Positions 17,162-25,757 of a DNA stretch of 59,149 nt are shown here, one piece after another. A program made the position numbers and the translations under genes. The DNA lies in NCBI GenBank assembly GCA_019359415.1, contig JAHHHH010000045.1:1-59149 (forward strand). The letters are read 5' to 3'. Numbering within the stretch: position 1 is the first letter of the stretch; each line of letters opens with the position of its first letter. Origin of the DNA: Iphinoe sp. HA4291-MV1 (lineage in GTDB: Bacteria > Cyanobacteriota > Cyanobacteriia > Cyanobacteriales > Nostocaceae). The notes beneath the pieces are model-generated. The model had not been told where the DNA came from. It saw only the letters and a program-made list of their open reading frames with translations, and ran no database searches.

Positions 17162-17758
17162 TCAATTTTTAATTATCTGAGACTGCCCAATCTTCCAGAA
17201 ATAGCTGGAAATCAAATTGGTAAGAATATGAGCAACAATTGGTACCAATAGATTACCACTGAGAAGAGCGCTGTAACCTAGGAATATTCCGACAACACTT
17301 GCCCAAATAACATAAGGCCATTGTTGCGAACCACTAAGATGTAAGATACCAAAGCAGATGCTTGAGATGATGACAGCCACATGGCTAAATCCGAAGGCTG
17401 GTAGCATCACACCCCGAAATAACAATTCTTCACTTAATCCAGGTAGTAACCCTAGCCATATCAAGTCTGGCAAAGCTAAGGGCTTTAGTACCATTTCTAA
17501 GTAATAATTAGCACTTCTACGATAGGGAAGCCATAGGCGATAAGCTAAACCACTTAAGGCAGTGATGCCTAAACCTAGCAATACTCCCCAAAGCAACTCT
17601 CTTTCCTCCCAGCGCCAAGACATTAGAGAAAAGTTACCAAATTGTAGCCACAGCTTGGCGACTATCCATAAAAGAATTGCAGTCACTCCCATCGCCACCA
17701 ACACTTGAGTGCGTGTCAAATATGGGATTTCTGGCTCTTGCTTCTGCTGTTGTGCCAC
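17162..17758 (-). CDS. CPBP-family intramembrane metalloprotease
   Basis: A 198-residue membrane protein of the CAAX protease/bacteriocin-processing (ABI) family. The start appears to be a GTG at 17758 (MAQQQKQEPE). Membrane segments lie near 18-38, 55-75, 95-118, 124-142 and 150-188. The three catalytic motifs are present: EELLFRG (110-116), FGILH (136-140) and the last histidine in VAHILTN (about 176-182). Family members cleave prenylated or membrane substrates; the target here is unknown. The gene is followed by a region of dispersed repeats and is probably monocistronic. Confidence 0.9.
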   Translation of the reverse strand: MAQQQKQEPEIPYLTRTQVLVAMGVTAILLWIVAKLWLQFGNFSLMSWRWEERELLWGVLLGLGITALSGLAYRLWLPYRRSANYYLEMVLKPLALPDLIWLGLLPGLSEELLFRGVMLPAFGFSHVAVIISSICFGILHLSGSQQWPYVIWASVVGIFLGYSALLSGNLLVPIVAHILTNLISSYFWKIGQSQIIKN

Positions 17759-17819
17759 GGTAATCTATGGGGGACAAGGGGACAAAGGGATAAGGGGAGG
17801 ACACTTCCCGAGAGAAGTC

Positions 17820-17960
17820 ACGACTCGGAGGTTTCCTGAGCTTCCTATGTCCTTCTCCTATCGGAGAGGCTACGCCAACGGACACGCACTCGCGTTCGGA
17901 GGAGCTACGCTTGAGCGAACTTTAGAGGGTTCCCCTCGCCCTTGCAAAGTGTCCGTAGAC
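17820..17960. repeat. Dispersed repeat cluster (CTTCTCCTATCGGA family)
   Basis: The stretch contains CCTTCTCCTATCGGA (17851-17865), GGCTACGCCAACGGACACGC and GGAGGAGCTACGC in series. The 15-mer recurs exactly at 23325-23339, again followed by a GCCAACGG string. It is non-coding and typical of short repeats scattered through Nostocales intergenic DNA. Confidence 0.75.
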
Positions 17961-18008
17961 AAGGGGAATGAATAACTTCTTACTCTTAACTCTTAACTAT
18001 TTATTTAC

Positions 18009-19088
18009 TTAACTATTTATCAGAGATTGTAAAGGTGATATATTGTGGCTCAGGGCAGATGGGTTCATGCCTGCTTTGAGAGCGACCAATACACCGATTG
18101 CCTCTAAATAAGTATTTACCTGTATTGATTTTATCCCTAAAGGTTGGGGTCGAACCTGTACCTGAGTCTGATTTTCCTCCACGGTAATAATTTGGCATCG
18201 CTTACTGTGACTTAAACTCAGTAAGGCACTATTGCCACAAGCTGTTGCTGGTACAATTGCCGCATCAACTTGATTTGCCCAAATATCACCAAATTCGGAC
18301 AATTCATATGATGTCCTAGTAATAAACTGAGGTGCGCGACTCAAACCAACAAGCACGCTTGATAAAAAAGTATAACCTAATTCTTCGGCAGCGGAACGGG
18401 GAGATAAATGAAAATCTGGAGGTGGGGGAAAGAAAGCGGGTGAATGGGCACAAGGAACTTGAAAAGTTCGCACAATGAAATGGCTGATCACAGCTTCTGC
18501 ACCAGCAATGGGATCGACTCCTTTACCTTGGCGGTAGTTTTGCTCTGCCTCTTCATCAAATGTATCGGGAAAACGAGCAACAACTGCGATCGCCTCCGCC
18601 CCCGCCCTTTTTATTAAAACTTCCGCCGCTCGTAATAAACTATCTGGGTTGCCTATCGTTCCCCAACTTGTTCCTGATGACGCTTTACGTAATTCTACAT
18701 TTAATGGTGCATCAGTTACGACATAATCTGTTAGGGATAATCCCAAAGTAGCTCTGGCTGCATCCGCTGCTTGTAAGTGTCGTAGCCGTAATTCTGACTC
18801 AATTCCTTGGTCAAGAAGCAAACCTATGCGATTTTGGTGGACTGGGCGTAAACCCCAGTATCCACCAGCAAATTTGTCAAGTCCGTAACCTTCTACGTAG
18901 AAAGTGTTGGGCAGGTTCCAGTACAAACTGGCACCATTGAGGACATTGGGGTGGGTGATCAGGCGATCGCAAACCTGTGCTATAGCTTTTGCCACTGGCA
19001 ATGCATCTCCTGCATAACCTCCTATTGCTGCCCCAATGCCTGTGGGAACAATTAAGATAGCGGTATATTGATGCACGAAGAAAGTCAA
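18009..19088 (-). CDS. DUF3326 domain protein
   Basis: A 359-residue protein. The N-terminal segment YTAILIVPTGIGAAIGGYAGDA begins the DUF3326 family, which is found in cyanobacteria, plants and some bacteria. Further conserved blocks are HPNVLNGASLYWNLPN, the glycine-rich GLDKFAGG, and ADAAIVPATACGNSALLSLSH-like sequence near 275-300. No ATG is available at the 5' end: a TTG at 19088 and a GTG at 19076 are both possible starts. The glycine-rich N-terminus and the late GNSALLSL block suggest nucleotide or cofactor binding, but no function is established. The gene is alone on its strand between repeat-rich spacers. Confidence 0.82.
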   Translation of the reverse strand: MTFFVHQYTAILIVPTGIGAAIGGYAGDALPVAKAIAQVCDRLITHPNVLNGASLYWNLPNTFYVEGYGLDKFAGGYWGLRPVHQNRIGLLLDQGIESELRLRHLQAADAARATLGLSLTDYVVTDAPLNVELRKASSGTSWGTIGNPDSLLRAAEVLIKRAGAEAIAVVARFPDTFDEEAEQNYRQGKGVDPIAGAEAVISHFIVRTFQVPCAHSPAFFPPPPDFHLSPRSAAEELGYTFLSSVLVGLSRAPQFITRTSYELSEFGDIWANQVDAAIVPATACGNSALLSLSHSKRCQIITVEENQTQVQVRPQPLGIKSIQVNTYLEAIGVLVALKAGMNPSALSHNISPLQSLINS

Positions 19089-19201
19089 AAGTTAAAAATC
19101 AAAAGAAATTGCTATTTATTTGTGGTTATTGGTTAGTTGTTAGTTATTTCTAACCACTAACAGTCGCTATTATAGCAATCTTAATTTGAGTTGTGAAATC
19201 A

Positions 19202-19278
19202 GGTGTGATCAAAAGTGGTTGGCTGGCAATGGGCAATGGGCATTGTCTATTCCTTTACCAACAGGTTTTGACCACACC
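19202..19278. repeat. Nested inverted repeat carrying GGGCAAT units
   Basis: GGTGTGATCAAAA at 19202-19214 pairs with TTTTGACCACACC at 19266-19278 with one mismatch. Inside it GTTGG pairs with CCAAC and CAATG pairs with CATTG, so the whole 77 bp folds as one stepped hairpin. The loop side contains two GGGCAAT units, like those in the kinase-gene repeats. Confidence 0.65.
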
Positions 19279-19311
19279 CGTGAAATCAAAGCATTGGATA
19301 AAGGGTATTAT

Positions 19312-19443
19312 GAGGGTGAGGAAGCACCTCTGTTATCTCCATAGCAGATGGTACAACAGAGGAGCCACTGTTGTGGTGGACGGGTTCCACAGGCTACAGC
19401 AAGTGGCGTAGAACCTCCAAAGGCGAACTGCCTCCTCATCCTC
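19312..19443 (+). ncRNA. Candidate structured RNA, multi-stem, family unknown
   Basis: An 11-bp closing stem joins GAGGGTGAGGA (19312-19322) to TCCTCATCCTC (19433-19443), with one G-U pair. Inside, CCTCTGTT (19327-19334) pairs with AACAGAGG (19355-19362), extended by CCAT/ATGG around a 5-base loop. CCAC (19365-19368) pairs with GTGG (19373-19376), and GGTTC-CAC (19383-19390) pairs with GTG-plus-GAACC (19403-19415). This multi-branched fold is far better organised than the flanks. I could not match it to 6S, tmRNA, RNase P, SRP or the common riboswitches. A mobile-element guide RNA (HEARO/omega type) or an intron fragment is possible. Strand is assumed. Confidence 0.4.
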
Positions 19444-19445
19444 TC

Positions 19446-19571
19446 GGGAGCATCCCAAATGTGTAAATTTATTTTATTTTGTAGTGGGGACCGGACTGCC
19501 CGCTTCGATTAGAAAGTAGGGAGCAATCCTCGTCTCCCACTACCGTTTTTTTGCATGCATTGGGATGCTCT
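19446..19571. mobile_element. MITE-like insertion with inverted ends and 10-bp target duplication
   Basis: GAGCATCCCAA (19448-19458) and TTGGGATGCTC (19560-19570) are perfect 11-bp inverted ends, extendable to CATTTG/CATTG. The direct repeat TCATCCTCTC occurs just outside on both sides (19436-19445 and 19572-19581), as expected for a target-site duplication. The 126-bp interior has no coding capacity. It contains GTAGTGGG (19481-19488) paired with CCCACTAC (19536-19543), then CG and seven T residues, so it carries its own terminator-like hairpin. The mobilising transposase is not identified. Confidence 0.7.
19481..19552 (+). terminator. Terminator-like hairpin inside the MITE-like element
   Basis: An 8-bp stem (GTAGTGGG with CCCACTAC) closes a 47-base loop and is followed by a seven-T run at 19546-19552. 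It could end a transcript starting upstream, including one through the candidate RNA at 19312-19443. Confidence 0.5.
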
Positions 19572-19596
19572 TCATCCTCTCCAGGTGAGTGTTCAT

Positions 19597-19710
19597 GAAT
19601 CATTTAGGATAGCTATAGCTATCCGGAATCATTTGTAAGAAAAGACTGAGCTTCACCAAACCCGGTATCTGGGAGATACCAAGTTTCTTTATCTCACGAA
19701 TCATTTAGGA
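19597..19710. repeat. GAATCATTT direct repeats around a perfect palindrome
   Basis: GAATCATTTAGGA occurs at 19597-19609 and 19698-19710, with a shorter copy GAATCATTT at 19626-19634. Between the first two lies the 18-bp perfect palindrome GGATAGCTATAGCTATCC (19607-19624). A further hairpin, GGTATCT-GGG-AGATACC (19664-19680), flanked by AAAC/GTTT, is a worn copy of the AAACCCGG repeat seen again at 33285. Confidence 0.65.
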
Positions 19711-19722
19711 ACGCTTTATCCA

Positions 19723-19899
19723 TTACCTTTGTGTGGTAACAACAGCTTCAACAGTGCATGATTGCTGTTTCACGTCCACAGATGTGATTGCCCAACGCAA
19801 AGGTTCTCCCTGTTTTTTTAACTCTGCTTCAATTACTTTTTGGAGTTCTGTGGGAGTTTCTTGTAAGTCAATTTCTGCAGTAATAAAATGGGTTGTCAT
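19723..19899 (-). CDS. Small conserved protein of unknown function
   Basis: A 58-residue protein beginning MTTHFITAEIDLQETPTELQ. I chose the ATG at 19899 because AAGGAG lies at the right distance upstream; the frame stays open 16 codons further without a better signal. It looks like a compact alpha/beta protein: a strand (HFITAEIDL), a helix (TELQKVIEAELKKQG) and two strands (RWAITSVDV, SCTVEAVVTT). I do not recognise a family. It lies 65 bp downstream of the [2Fe-2S] ferredoxin gene on the same strand and is probably co-transcribed with it. Confidence 0.7.
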   Translation of the reverse strand: MTTHFITAEIDLQETPTELQKVIEAELKKQGEPLRWAITSVDVKQQSCTVEAVVTTQR

Positions 19900-19964
19900 T
19901 GTTTTACTCCTTACTGAATATATACACCAAAGCTGATATACAGACACGCTGAATGAAAGCGTCT

Positions 19965-20279
19965 CTACTTACCAAATTGCAACTGATAAACAATTTCTTC
20001 CTTTTCGGTTTCAATCTTCAAATCAGAACGAGGATGAGCAACGCAAAGCAACACATAACCTTGAGCTTGAAGTTCTGGGCTGACGCCCATGCCTTCACTT
20101 TGATCTACGCTTCCAGAGAGAATTTGGGCAGCACAAGTCGTACAAACACCAGCATGACAGGAACTTGGCAAACCTAATTCAGCTGCATCAGCAACTGATA
20201 GGATGGTTTCATTTTCGTTCACTTGCAAAGTATGAGTTTTGCCTTGGTGGATAATTTCAACGGTGTATGTTTTGGACAT
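19965..20279 (-). CDS. [2Fe-2S] ferredoxin, plant type
   Basis: A 104-residue soluble electron carrier. The four cluster cysteines are Cys41, Cys46 and Cys49 (SSCHAGVCTTC) and Cys79 (VLLCVAHP), the plant-type CX4CX2CX29C spacing. I start at the ATG at 20279 (MSKTYTVEII); another lies two codons upstream. The C-terminal EEIVYQLQFGK differs from the main photosynthetic PetF. It is one of the several minor ferredoxins cyanobacteria carry, and its partner is unknown. The gene is divergent from acnB across about 290 bp. A link to the iron-sulfur enzyme is suggestive only. Confidence 0.92.
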   Translation of the reverse strand: MSKTYTVEIIHQGKTHTLQVNENETILSVADAAELGLPSSCHAGVCTTCAAQILSGSVDQSEGMGVSPELQAQGYVLLCVAHPRSDLKIETEKEEIVYQLQFGK

Positions 20280-20568
20280 ATACAATAACAGTGCTATGCA
20301 ACGGATAAGTCAAATATCTTATCTTAGAAATAGATGGACAACTCAAAAAAGAATCTCAAGCAATAAGCTTAACTGGAAAAAAGCTCAACTCGCTAGGGCG
20401 CGATCCAGTGATAATTATAAGTCCTTGTCAGACGAAAAACTTCATCTAGGGAAATTTCTCGCCCGTTCATCTCGCTTATTATTGACAATCAGGAAAAACG
20501 ACCCATAAAAAATGGGAATCATTGTAAACACTGAATTAAGTTTTGGATCGAATACTTTGGAGAGCAGA

Positions 20569-23274
20569 ATGCTGGAATCATACCGCAGCCACATTGCCGA
20601 AAGAGCCACACTAGGAATTCCTCCCCTACCTTTAGATGCAAATCAAACATCAGAATTGTGTGAATTGCTGAAAAATCCGCCGGCGGGTGAAGAAGCAGAA
20701 AGTTCCAACTCGGAACTTTCCCAGACAGAAATATTACTGCACTTGTTGCGTGATCGCGTTCCTCCTGGAGTCGATCCAGCAGCGTATGTCAAAGCTGGTT
20801 TTCTCACCGCCATTGCCAAAGAGGAAATCACTAGTCCCCTGATTTCACCCATTGAAGCTGTAGAATTGCTGGGGACAATGGTGGGTGGCTACAACGTCCA
20901 ATCCTTAATCGAATTGCTGCAAACTCCTACCGTCTCTGTTTCTGCATCTTCCGAAACTCCTTTGGTGATGGGTGGACAAGGAAAAGAACCCATAGCAGCA
21001 TACGCCGCCACCGCCTTAAGCAAAACTCTACTGGTATATGATGCCTTCCACGATATTTTGGAATTATCCAAAACCAACCCCTACGCCAAGCGAGTGATAG
21101 ACTCTTGGGCAGAAGCTGAGTGGTTTACTGTTCGTCCAATTCTACCAGAATTTATCAACGTCACCGTCTTCAAAGTTCCAGGTGAGACAAACACCGATGA
21201 TTTATCCCCTGCAACCCACGCCACCACACGCCCGGATATTCCTTTACACGCCTTAGCAATGCTGGAAACCAGAATGCCTGGGGCGCTGCAAACCATTGCC
21301 GAGTTGAAGGAAAAAGGTTATCCTGTCGCCTATGTAGGAGATGTGGTGGGTACAGGTTCCTCCCGCAAGTCAGCAATTAACTCTGTACTCTGGCATATTG
21401 GGCATGATATTCCTTTTGTACCCAACAAGCGGACGGAGGGATATATTTTAGGCGGTACAATTGCCCCAATCTTTTTCAACACAGCTGAAGATGCGGGTGC
21501 TTTCCCTATCCAATGTGATGTTACCAAGATGGAAACTGGTATGGTGATGACTATATATCCTTACAAAGGAGAAATCACCAATGAAGCAGGCGAAGTAATT
21601 TCCACCTTCACCCTCAAACCTAACACCATCCTTGATGAAGTCCGTGCTGGCGGACGCATTCCGTTACTTATCGGACGCACCCTTACTGACAAAACAAGAC
21701 TTGCACTAGAACTAGAACCCACCACTGTATTTACCCGTCCCCAGCAACCTACAGATACAGGCAAAGGTTACACACTTGCACAGAAAATGGTGGGTAAAGC
21801 TTGTGGTTTACCTGGTATCCGTCCAGGTACCTACTGTGAACCCATCATGACAACCGTTGGTTCCCAGGATACCACTGGACCCATGACTCGCGATGAGTTG
21901 AAAGAACTCGCTTGTCTGGGTTTCTCTGCTGACTTGGTGATGCAAAGTTTCTGCCACACAGCAGCTTATCCCAAACCAGTTGATATCAAAGTTCACCACG
22001 AACTACCTAACTTCTTCTCCTCTCGTGGCGGTGTTGCATTGCGCCCCGGCGATGGGATTATCCACTCCTGGTTAAACCGGATGCTACTTCCCGACACCGT
22101 AGGAACTGGCGGCGACTCTCACACCCGCTTCCCCTTGGGTATTTCCTTCCCTGCGGGTTCTGGATTAGTGGCGTTTGCTGCGGCTTTGAGTATCATGCCT
22201 TTGGATATGCCAGAATCTGTTTTGGTACGTTTCAAAGGTGAATTGCAACCTGGCGTCACTTTGCGGGATGTTGTGAATGCTATTCCTTACTTAGCAATTC
22301 AAAAAGGTTTACTGACGGTAGAGACGAAGAACAAGAAAAATGTCTTTGCTGGACGGATAATGGAGATAGAAGGCTTGCCAGATTTGAAAGTTGAGCAAGC
22401 TTTTGAACTGACCGACGCGACAGCGGAACGTTCCTGTGCAGGTTGTACTATCAAGCTCAGTGTTGAGACAATTTCTGAATATCTGCGTTCCAACATCACG
22501 CTGTTGAAGAACATGGTAGCGCGGGGCTATCAAGATGCTCGTACTATCCTGCGTCGCGTTGCTAAGATGGAAGAGTGGTTGGCAAACCCAGTGTTATTGG
22601 AAGCTGATGCTGATGCAGAATACACGGAAATTCTGGAAATTGATTTGAACGAAATCAAAGAACCCATTGTTGCTGCTCCCAATGACCCCGATAATGTCAA
22701 ATTATTGTCAGAAGTTGCGAATGACTCAGTACAAGAAGTATTTGTTGGTTCTTGCATGACGAATATCGGTCATTATCGCGCAACTGCTAAGGTGTTGGAA
22801 GGCGCAGGCGCAGTGAAGACTAGGTTATGGATTTGTCCGCCCACTCGCATGGATGAACATCAACTCAAAGAAGAAGGTGTGTATGGCATTTTTGATGCTG
22901 CGGGTGCGCGGACAGAAATGCCAGGTTGCAGTCTATGCATGGGTAATCAGGCGCGTGTTGCTGATGGTGTCACAGTATTTTCTACCTCTACCCGTAACTT
23001 CAACAACCGCATGGGTAAAGATGCGCGAGTTTATCTCGGTTCAGCAGAATTAGCAGCCGTTTGTGCTCTGCTAGGACGCATTCCCACAGTGCAAGAATAT
23101 CGAGACATTGTGACGAACAAGATTCATCCTTTTGCTGATGATTTGTATCGGTATTTGAACTTTGATCAAATTGCTGGTTTTGAGGATGAAGGAAGAGTCA
23201 TTTCGTTAGAAGAAATGCCTAAGATTGAAGATGTTTTGGGTATGACAAAACTTCGCTCAGTTTCTAACCAGTAA
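20569..23274 (+). CDS. acnB: Aconitate hydratase B
   Basis: A 901-residue aconitase of the B type, which interconverts citrate and isocitrate in the incomplete cyanobacterial TCA pathway. I start at the ATG at 20569 ([13 protein letters not shown]) because GGAGAG precedes it; an in-frame ATG 19 codons earlier has no ribosome site. Domain order is the AcnB one: an N-terminal HEAT-like domain (to about 150), the swivelling domain (about 165-380, with [16 protein letters not shown]) and then the catalytic domains. Cluster ligands are the cysteine in [12 protein letters not shown] near 729 and the CSLC pair near 787-790. The length fits the family. A second stand-alone metabolic partner is not nearby. 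Confidence 0.97.
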   Translation: MLESYRSHIAERATLGIPPLPLDANQTSELCELLKNPPAGEEAESSNSELSQTEILLHLLRDRVPPGVDPAAYVKAGFLTAIAKEEITSPLISPIEAVELLGTMVGGYNVQSLIELLQTPTVSVSASSETPLVMGGQGKEPIAAYAATALSKTLLVYDAFHDILELSKTNPYAKRVIDSWAEAEWFTVRPILPEFINVTVFKVPGETNTDDLSPATHATTRPDIPLHALAMLETRMPGALQTIAELKEKGYPVAYVGDVVGTGSSRKSAINSVLWHIGHDIPFVPNKRTEGYILGGTIAPIFFNTAEDAGAFPIQCDVTKMETGMVMTIYPYKGEITNEAGEVISTFTLKPNTILDEVRAGGRIPLLIGRTLTDKTRLALELEPTTVFTRPQQPTDTGKGYTLAQKMVGKACGLPGIRPGTYCEPIMTTVGSQDTTGPMTRDELKELACLGFSADLVMQSFCHTAAYPKPVDIKVHHELPNFFSSRGGVALRPGDGIIHSWLNRMLLPDTVGTGGDSHTRFPLGISFPAGSGLVAFAAALSIMPLDMPESVLVRFKGELQPGVTLRDVVNAIPYLAIQKGLLTVETKNKKNVFAGRIMEIEGLPDLKVEQAFELTDATAERSCAGCTIKLSVETISEYLRSNITLLKNMVARGYQDARTILRRVAKMEEWLANPVLLEADADAEYTEILEIDLNEIKEPIVAAPNDPDNVKLLSEVANDSVQEVFVGSCMTNIGHYRATAKVLEGAGAVKTRLWICPPTRMDEHQLKEEGVYGIFDAAGARTEMPGCSLCMGNQARVADGVTVFSTSTRNFNNRMGKDARVYLGSAELAAVCALLGRIPTVQEYRDIVTNKIHPFADDLYRYLNFDQIAGFEDEGRVISLEEMPKIEDVLGMTKLRSVSNQ

Positions 23275-23301
23275 GTGAGTGGAAATAAATAAACTTTATC
23301 C

Positions 23302-23392
23302 TATAGTAATCCTAAATCATAAGCCCTTCTCCTATCGGAACAGGTGAGCCAACGGCACGCTGCGCCAACACAAATCAAATAGGATTACTATA
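23302..23392. mobile_element. MITE-like element with TATAGTAATCCTA ends
   Basis: TATAGTAATCCTA (23302-23314) and TAGGATTACTATA (23380-23392) form perfect 13-bp inverted ends of a 91-bp non-coding element. The outermost TA on each side could be a TA target duplication, as made by IS630/mariner elements. The interior carries the CCTTCTCCTATCGGA repeat also found at 17851. Confidence 0.65.
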
Positions 23393-23420
23393 TTTCTCTG
23401 ATTCAAAGGAGATATTTCAA

Positions 23421-24041
23421 ATGATTGCTCAACCCCAACATCAACTAATAACTCCCCAGGAGTATTTGGAATGGGAGGAACAACAACCCATTAAGTACGA
23501 ATATATTAACGGGGAAGTCTTCGCCATGACAGGGGGAACTATCCCTCACAACGATATTGCCCTAAACCTTGCATCCGCACTTCATACTCACCTACGAGGT
23601 AAGAGATGTAAAGTTCAGATGGCAGATGCCAAAGTGGGAGTTTCACTTCAGGGACCTTTTCACTATCCAGATGTGATGGTTAGTTGCGATCCGCTGGACC
23701 AAAGAGCGCGTAAGGTTATCTATCATCCCTGTTTAATTGTAGAAGTCTTATCTCCAAGTACAGAGGCATTCGATAGGGGAAAGAAATTTAGGCATTACCG
23801 TCGGATTGATACCTTAAAAGAATATGTTCTCATTGAGGCAGATAAAATGAATGTGGAATGCTATCGACTCAATGAGAAAGGAAAATGGGAACTCACTTCT
23901 TATTCACTTGAAGAAACGATAGAAGACGAAACAGAACTAAAGGTGTACTTAACCAGCGTTGATTTCCATTGCCCTATTTCTTTGCTGTATGAAGATGTTG
24001 TTTTTCCTGAAGATAATCCAGAAGAGATTTCTGATGACTAG
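23421..24041 (+). CDS. Uma2-family PD-(D/E)XK endonuclease-like protein
   Basis: A 206-residue protein of the Uma2/DUF820 family, greatly expanded in cyanobacteria and predicted to have a restriction-endonuclease fold. The family blocks are visible: TPQEYLEWEEQQPIKYEYINGEV at the start, then YPDVMVSCDP carrying the catalytic aspartate, and LIVEVLSPSTEAFDRGKKFRHYRR with the E...K elements. AAGGAGAT lies upstream of the ATG. No cellular role is proven for the family. A second, more divergent member lies at 39980. Confidence 0.9.
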   Translation: MIAQPQHQLITPQEYLEWEEQQPIKYEYINGEVFAMTGGTIPHNDIALNLASALHTHLRGKRCKVQMADAKVGVSLQGPFHYPDVMVSCDPLDQRARKVIYHPCLIVEVLSPSTEAFDRGKKFRHYRRIDTLKEYVLIEADKMNVECYRLNEKGKWELTSYSLEETIEDETELKVYLTSVDFHCPISLLYEDVVFPEDNPEEISDD

Positions 24042-24497
24042 ATCATAATAATTCGTGATTTACGATGCACCTGAATCAGGAACTTTGGTTTAACCCGCAT
24101 TTCTCACAAACAGTTGAAAGTTTAAGTTGTAAATATTTTTGTCCGATTACTTATGGGTAATTTACCGGACATCATAATAACCTGTGAACTACCCACCACC
24201 AACCCTGATGGGTAGCGATCTAGAACTTGATAAACAACTATGCCAGAGTTTTGCTGGAGAAAGTCCGCAGTAGTTTATGGTGACACGTACTTTTTCGTCT
24301 CGCTTTGTTTCTATGGCTTTGGGCTTTGCGTCCTCTCTGATAATATTGGGAAGAAATCAGCCTTTAGGAACTACCTCATTTAAGGAATTACATAAAATTT
24401 CAGCGAGCTAGTGTACTGGAAGCCTAAATGATTGACACTTAATACATATACATATCAGTTACTGGCTAAATGCCAGTCAGGTAGAAGGAATCATTGT
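24042..24497. other. Leader/promoter region of the stressosome-like operon, 456 bp
   Basis: No gene is supported here. Short inverted repeats are present, such as CTACCCA (24189-24195) with TGGGTAG (24209-24215), and GTCCG-ATTAC with GTAAT-CGGAC between 24141 and 24170. Neither is followed by a T run. The length leaves room for a regulated promoter and a long 5' leader. Confidence 0.5.
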
Positions 24498-25361
24498 ATG
24501 GGCTTGAGCAATGGAAGTAAAATTCCACAGGTGATAGAAAAATACGAAGCGGAATTGTTGGCTGATTGGATGCAAGTGCTCATGGCTAACAATACCCGCA
24601 AAGGTTTGTTGAAAGAGACGGAACTACAACAGGAGTGTCGGGAATTCCTCAGTTTGTTGAAAAAGGCGGTACAGCACGGTAACTTGACCAACGTGCAATC
24701 CTCCGAATGGCGGGATGTGCGAGAAATGCTAACCAGTATTTCTCGAACTCGCTCGCAAAAAGGCTTTACACCCTCGGAAACGGCTACCTTTATTTTTTCG
24801 TTTAAGCAACCTCTGTTTACTCGTTTGCGTCAGGAACACGCTGGAGACGCAAATGCGCTGGTTGAAGACACTTGGTTTGCTACCACTGTTATAGATCAGC
24901 TGGGACTATTGACCATAGAAGTTTACCAAAAGACGCGTGAAGAAGTCATCATTCGCCAGCAGGAAGAATTGATAGAACTTTCAACACCCGTTGTCAAGCT
25001 CTGGGAAGGAATTTTAGCTCTGCCCGTTATAGGCACTTTAGACAGCAGCCGCACTCAAGTGATGATGGAGTCTTTGTTGCAAAAAATTGTGGAGACGGGT
25101 TCAGAAATTGCCATTATTGATATTACTGGAGTGCCAACAGTAGATACGCTCACAGCTCAGCATTTACTGAAAACGGTTACTGCAGCTCGGTTAATGGGTG
25201 CAGAGTGCCTGATCAGCGGAATTCGCCCCCAGATTGCTCAAACGATTGTTTACCTTGGCGTAGATCTGGCAGACGTAGTGACAAAGGCGAGTTTAGCAGA
25301 CGCTTTCCTGTTGGCTCTAAAACGCCTTGGGCTGACAATCAACCGTCCGCAAGTTCGGTAA
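24498..25361 (+). CDS. rsbR: RsbR-like stressosome protein with C-terminal STAS domain
   Basis: A 287-residue co-antagonist of the RsbR type. The ATG at 24498 has AAGGA upstream and is preferred to an alternative start 22 codons earlier. Residues 1-150 form a helical sensor-like domain (RsbR N-terminal/RsbRD-like). Residues about 165-280 are a STAS domain. Both positions phosphorylated by RsbT in Bacillus RsbRA have a threonine here: Thr217 in VDTLTAQHLL and Thr249 in GIRPQIAQT. In Bacillus, RsbR and RsbS build a large icosahedral particle that holds RsbT until stress. RsbS starts 19 bp after its stop, so the genes are one operon. Confidence 0.92.
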   Translation: MGLSNGSKIPQVIEKYEAELLADWMQVLMANNTRKGLLKETELQQECREFLSLLKKAVQHGNLTNVQSSEWRDVREMLTSISRTRSQKGFTPSETATFIFSFKQPLFTRLRQEHAGDANALVEDTWFATTVIDQLGLLTIEVYQKTREEVIIRQQEELIELSTPVVKLWEGILALPVIGTLDSSRTQVMMESLLQKIVETGSEIAIIDITGVPTVDTLTAQHLLKTVTAARLMGAECLISGIRPQIAQTIVYLGVDLADVVTKASLADAFLLALKRLGLTINRPQVR

Positions 25362-25380
25362 GCAGTCAGGAGGTTTGATT

Positions 25381-25752
25381 ATGGAGCGCATTCCCATACT
25401 CCAGATGGGCGAATTCCTTTTAGTAAGCATTCAAGTTGATATGCACGATCGCCTAGCGATGACTTTGCAAGATGACCTGACAAATCGTATTATCGAGACT
25501 CAGGCTCGTGGGGTACTCATTGATATTTCCTCTTTAGAAATTGTGGATTCCTTTATTGGCAGAATCCTGGGGAACATTGCCAAGATGTCACAGATTCTTG
25601 ATGCTCAGACCGTTGTGGTTGGTATGCAACCTGCAGTTGCCATTACCTTAGTCGAGCTAGGACTTTCCTTAACAGGAATTCGCACCGCGTTAAACGTTGA
25701 AAAGGGCATGGCACTTCTGCGAACATCGCCCTCCGGCGATCGCTGGTGGTAG
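25381..25752 (+). CDS. rsbS: RsbS-like STAS-domain antagonist
   Basis: A 123-residue single STAS domain, the core scaffold protein of stressosomes. The ATG at 25381 follows AGGAGG at a good distance; a TTG two codons upstream is less likely. The phosphoacceptor serine is conserved: Ser57 in SLEIVDSFIGRIL. The VVVGMQPAVAITLVELG block and the LNVEKGMALL end match RsbS. Unphosphorylated RsbS binds RsbT; phosphorylation releases it (known for Bacillus). The stop overlaps the possible GTG start of rsbT, so the two are translationally coupled. Confidence 0.92.
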   Translation: MERIPILQMGEFLLVSIQVDMHDRLAMTLQDDLTNRIIETQARGVLIDISSLEIVDSFIGRILGNIAKMSQILDAQTVVVGMQPAVAITLVELGLSLTGIRTALNVEKGMALLRTSPSGDRWW

Positions 25753-25757
25753 CGCAG

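Larger units (their letters stand above)
19089..19722. other. Gene-free, structure-rich region, 634 bp
   Basis: No protein-coding gene is supported. In order the region holds a nested hairpin with GGGCAAT units (19202-19278), a candidate multi-stem RNA (19312-19443), a MITE-like insertion (19446-19571), an 18-bp perfect palindrome (19607-19624), three copies of GAATCATTT, and a degenerate copy of the AAACCCGGT repeat (19658-19686). Each is listed separately. Confidence 0.8.

Noticed and set aside
19361-19390. Group II intron domain V-like string GAGCC...GGGTTC
   Set aside because: The hairpin is too short (26 nt instead of about 34), lacks the catalytic AGC-type base pattern and GAAA loop, and no reverse transcriptase gene is near.
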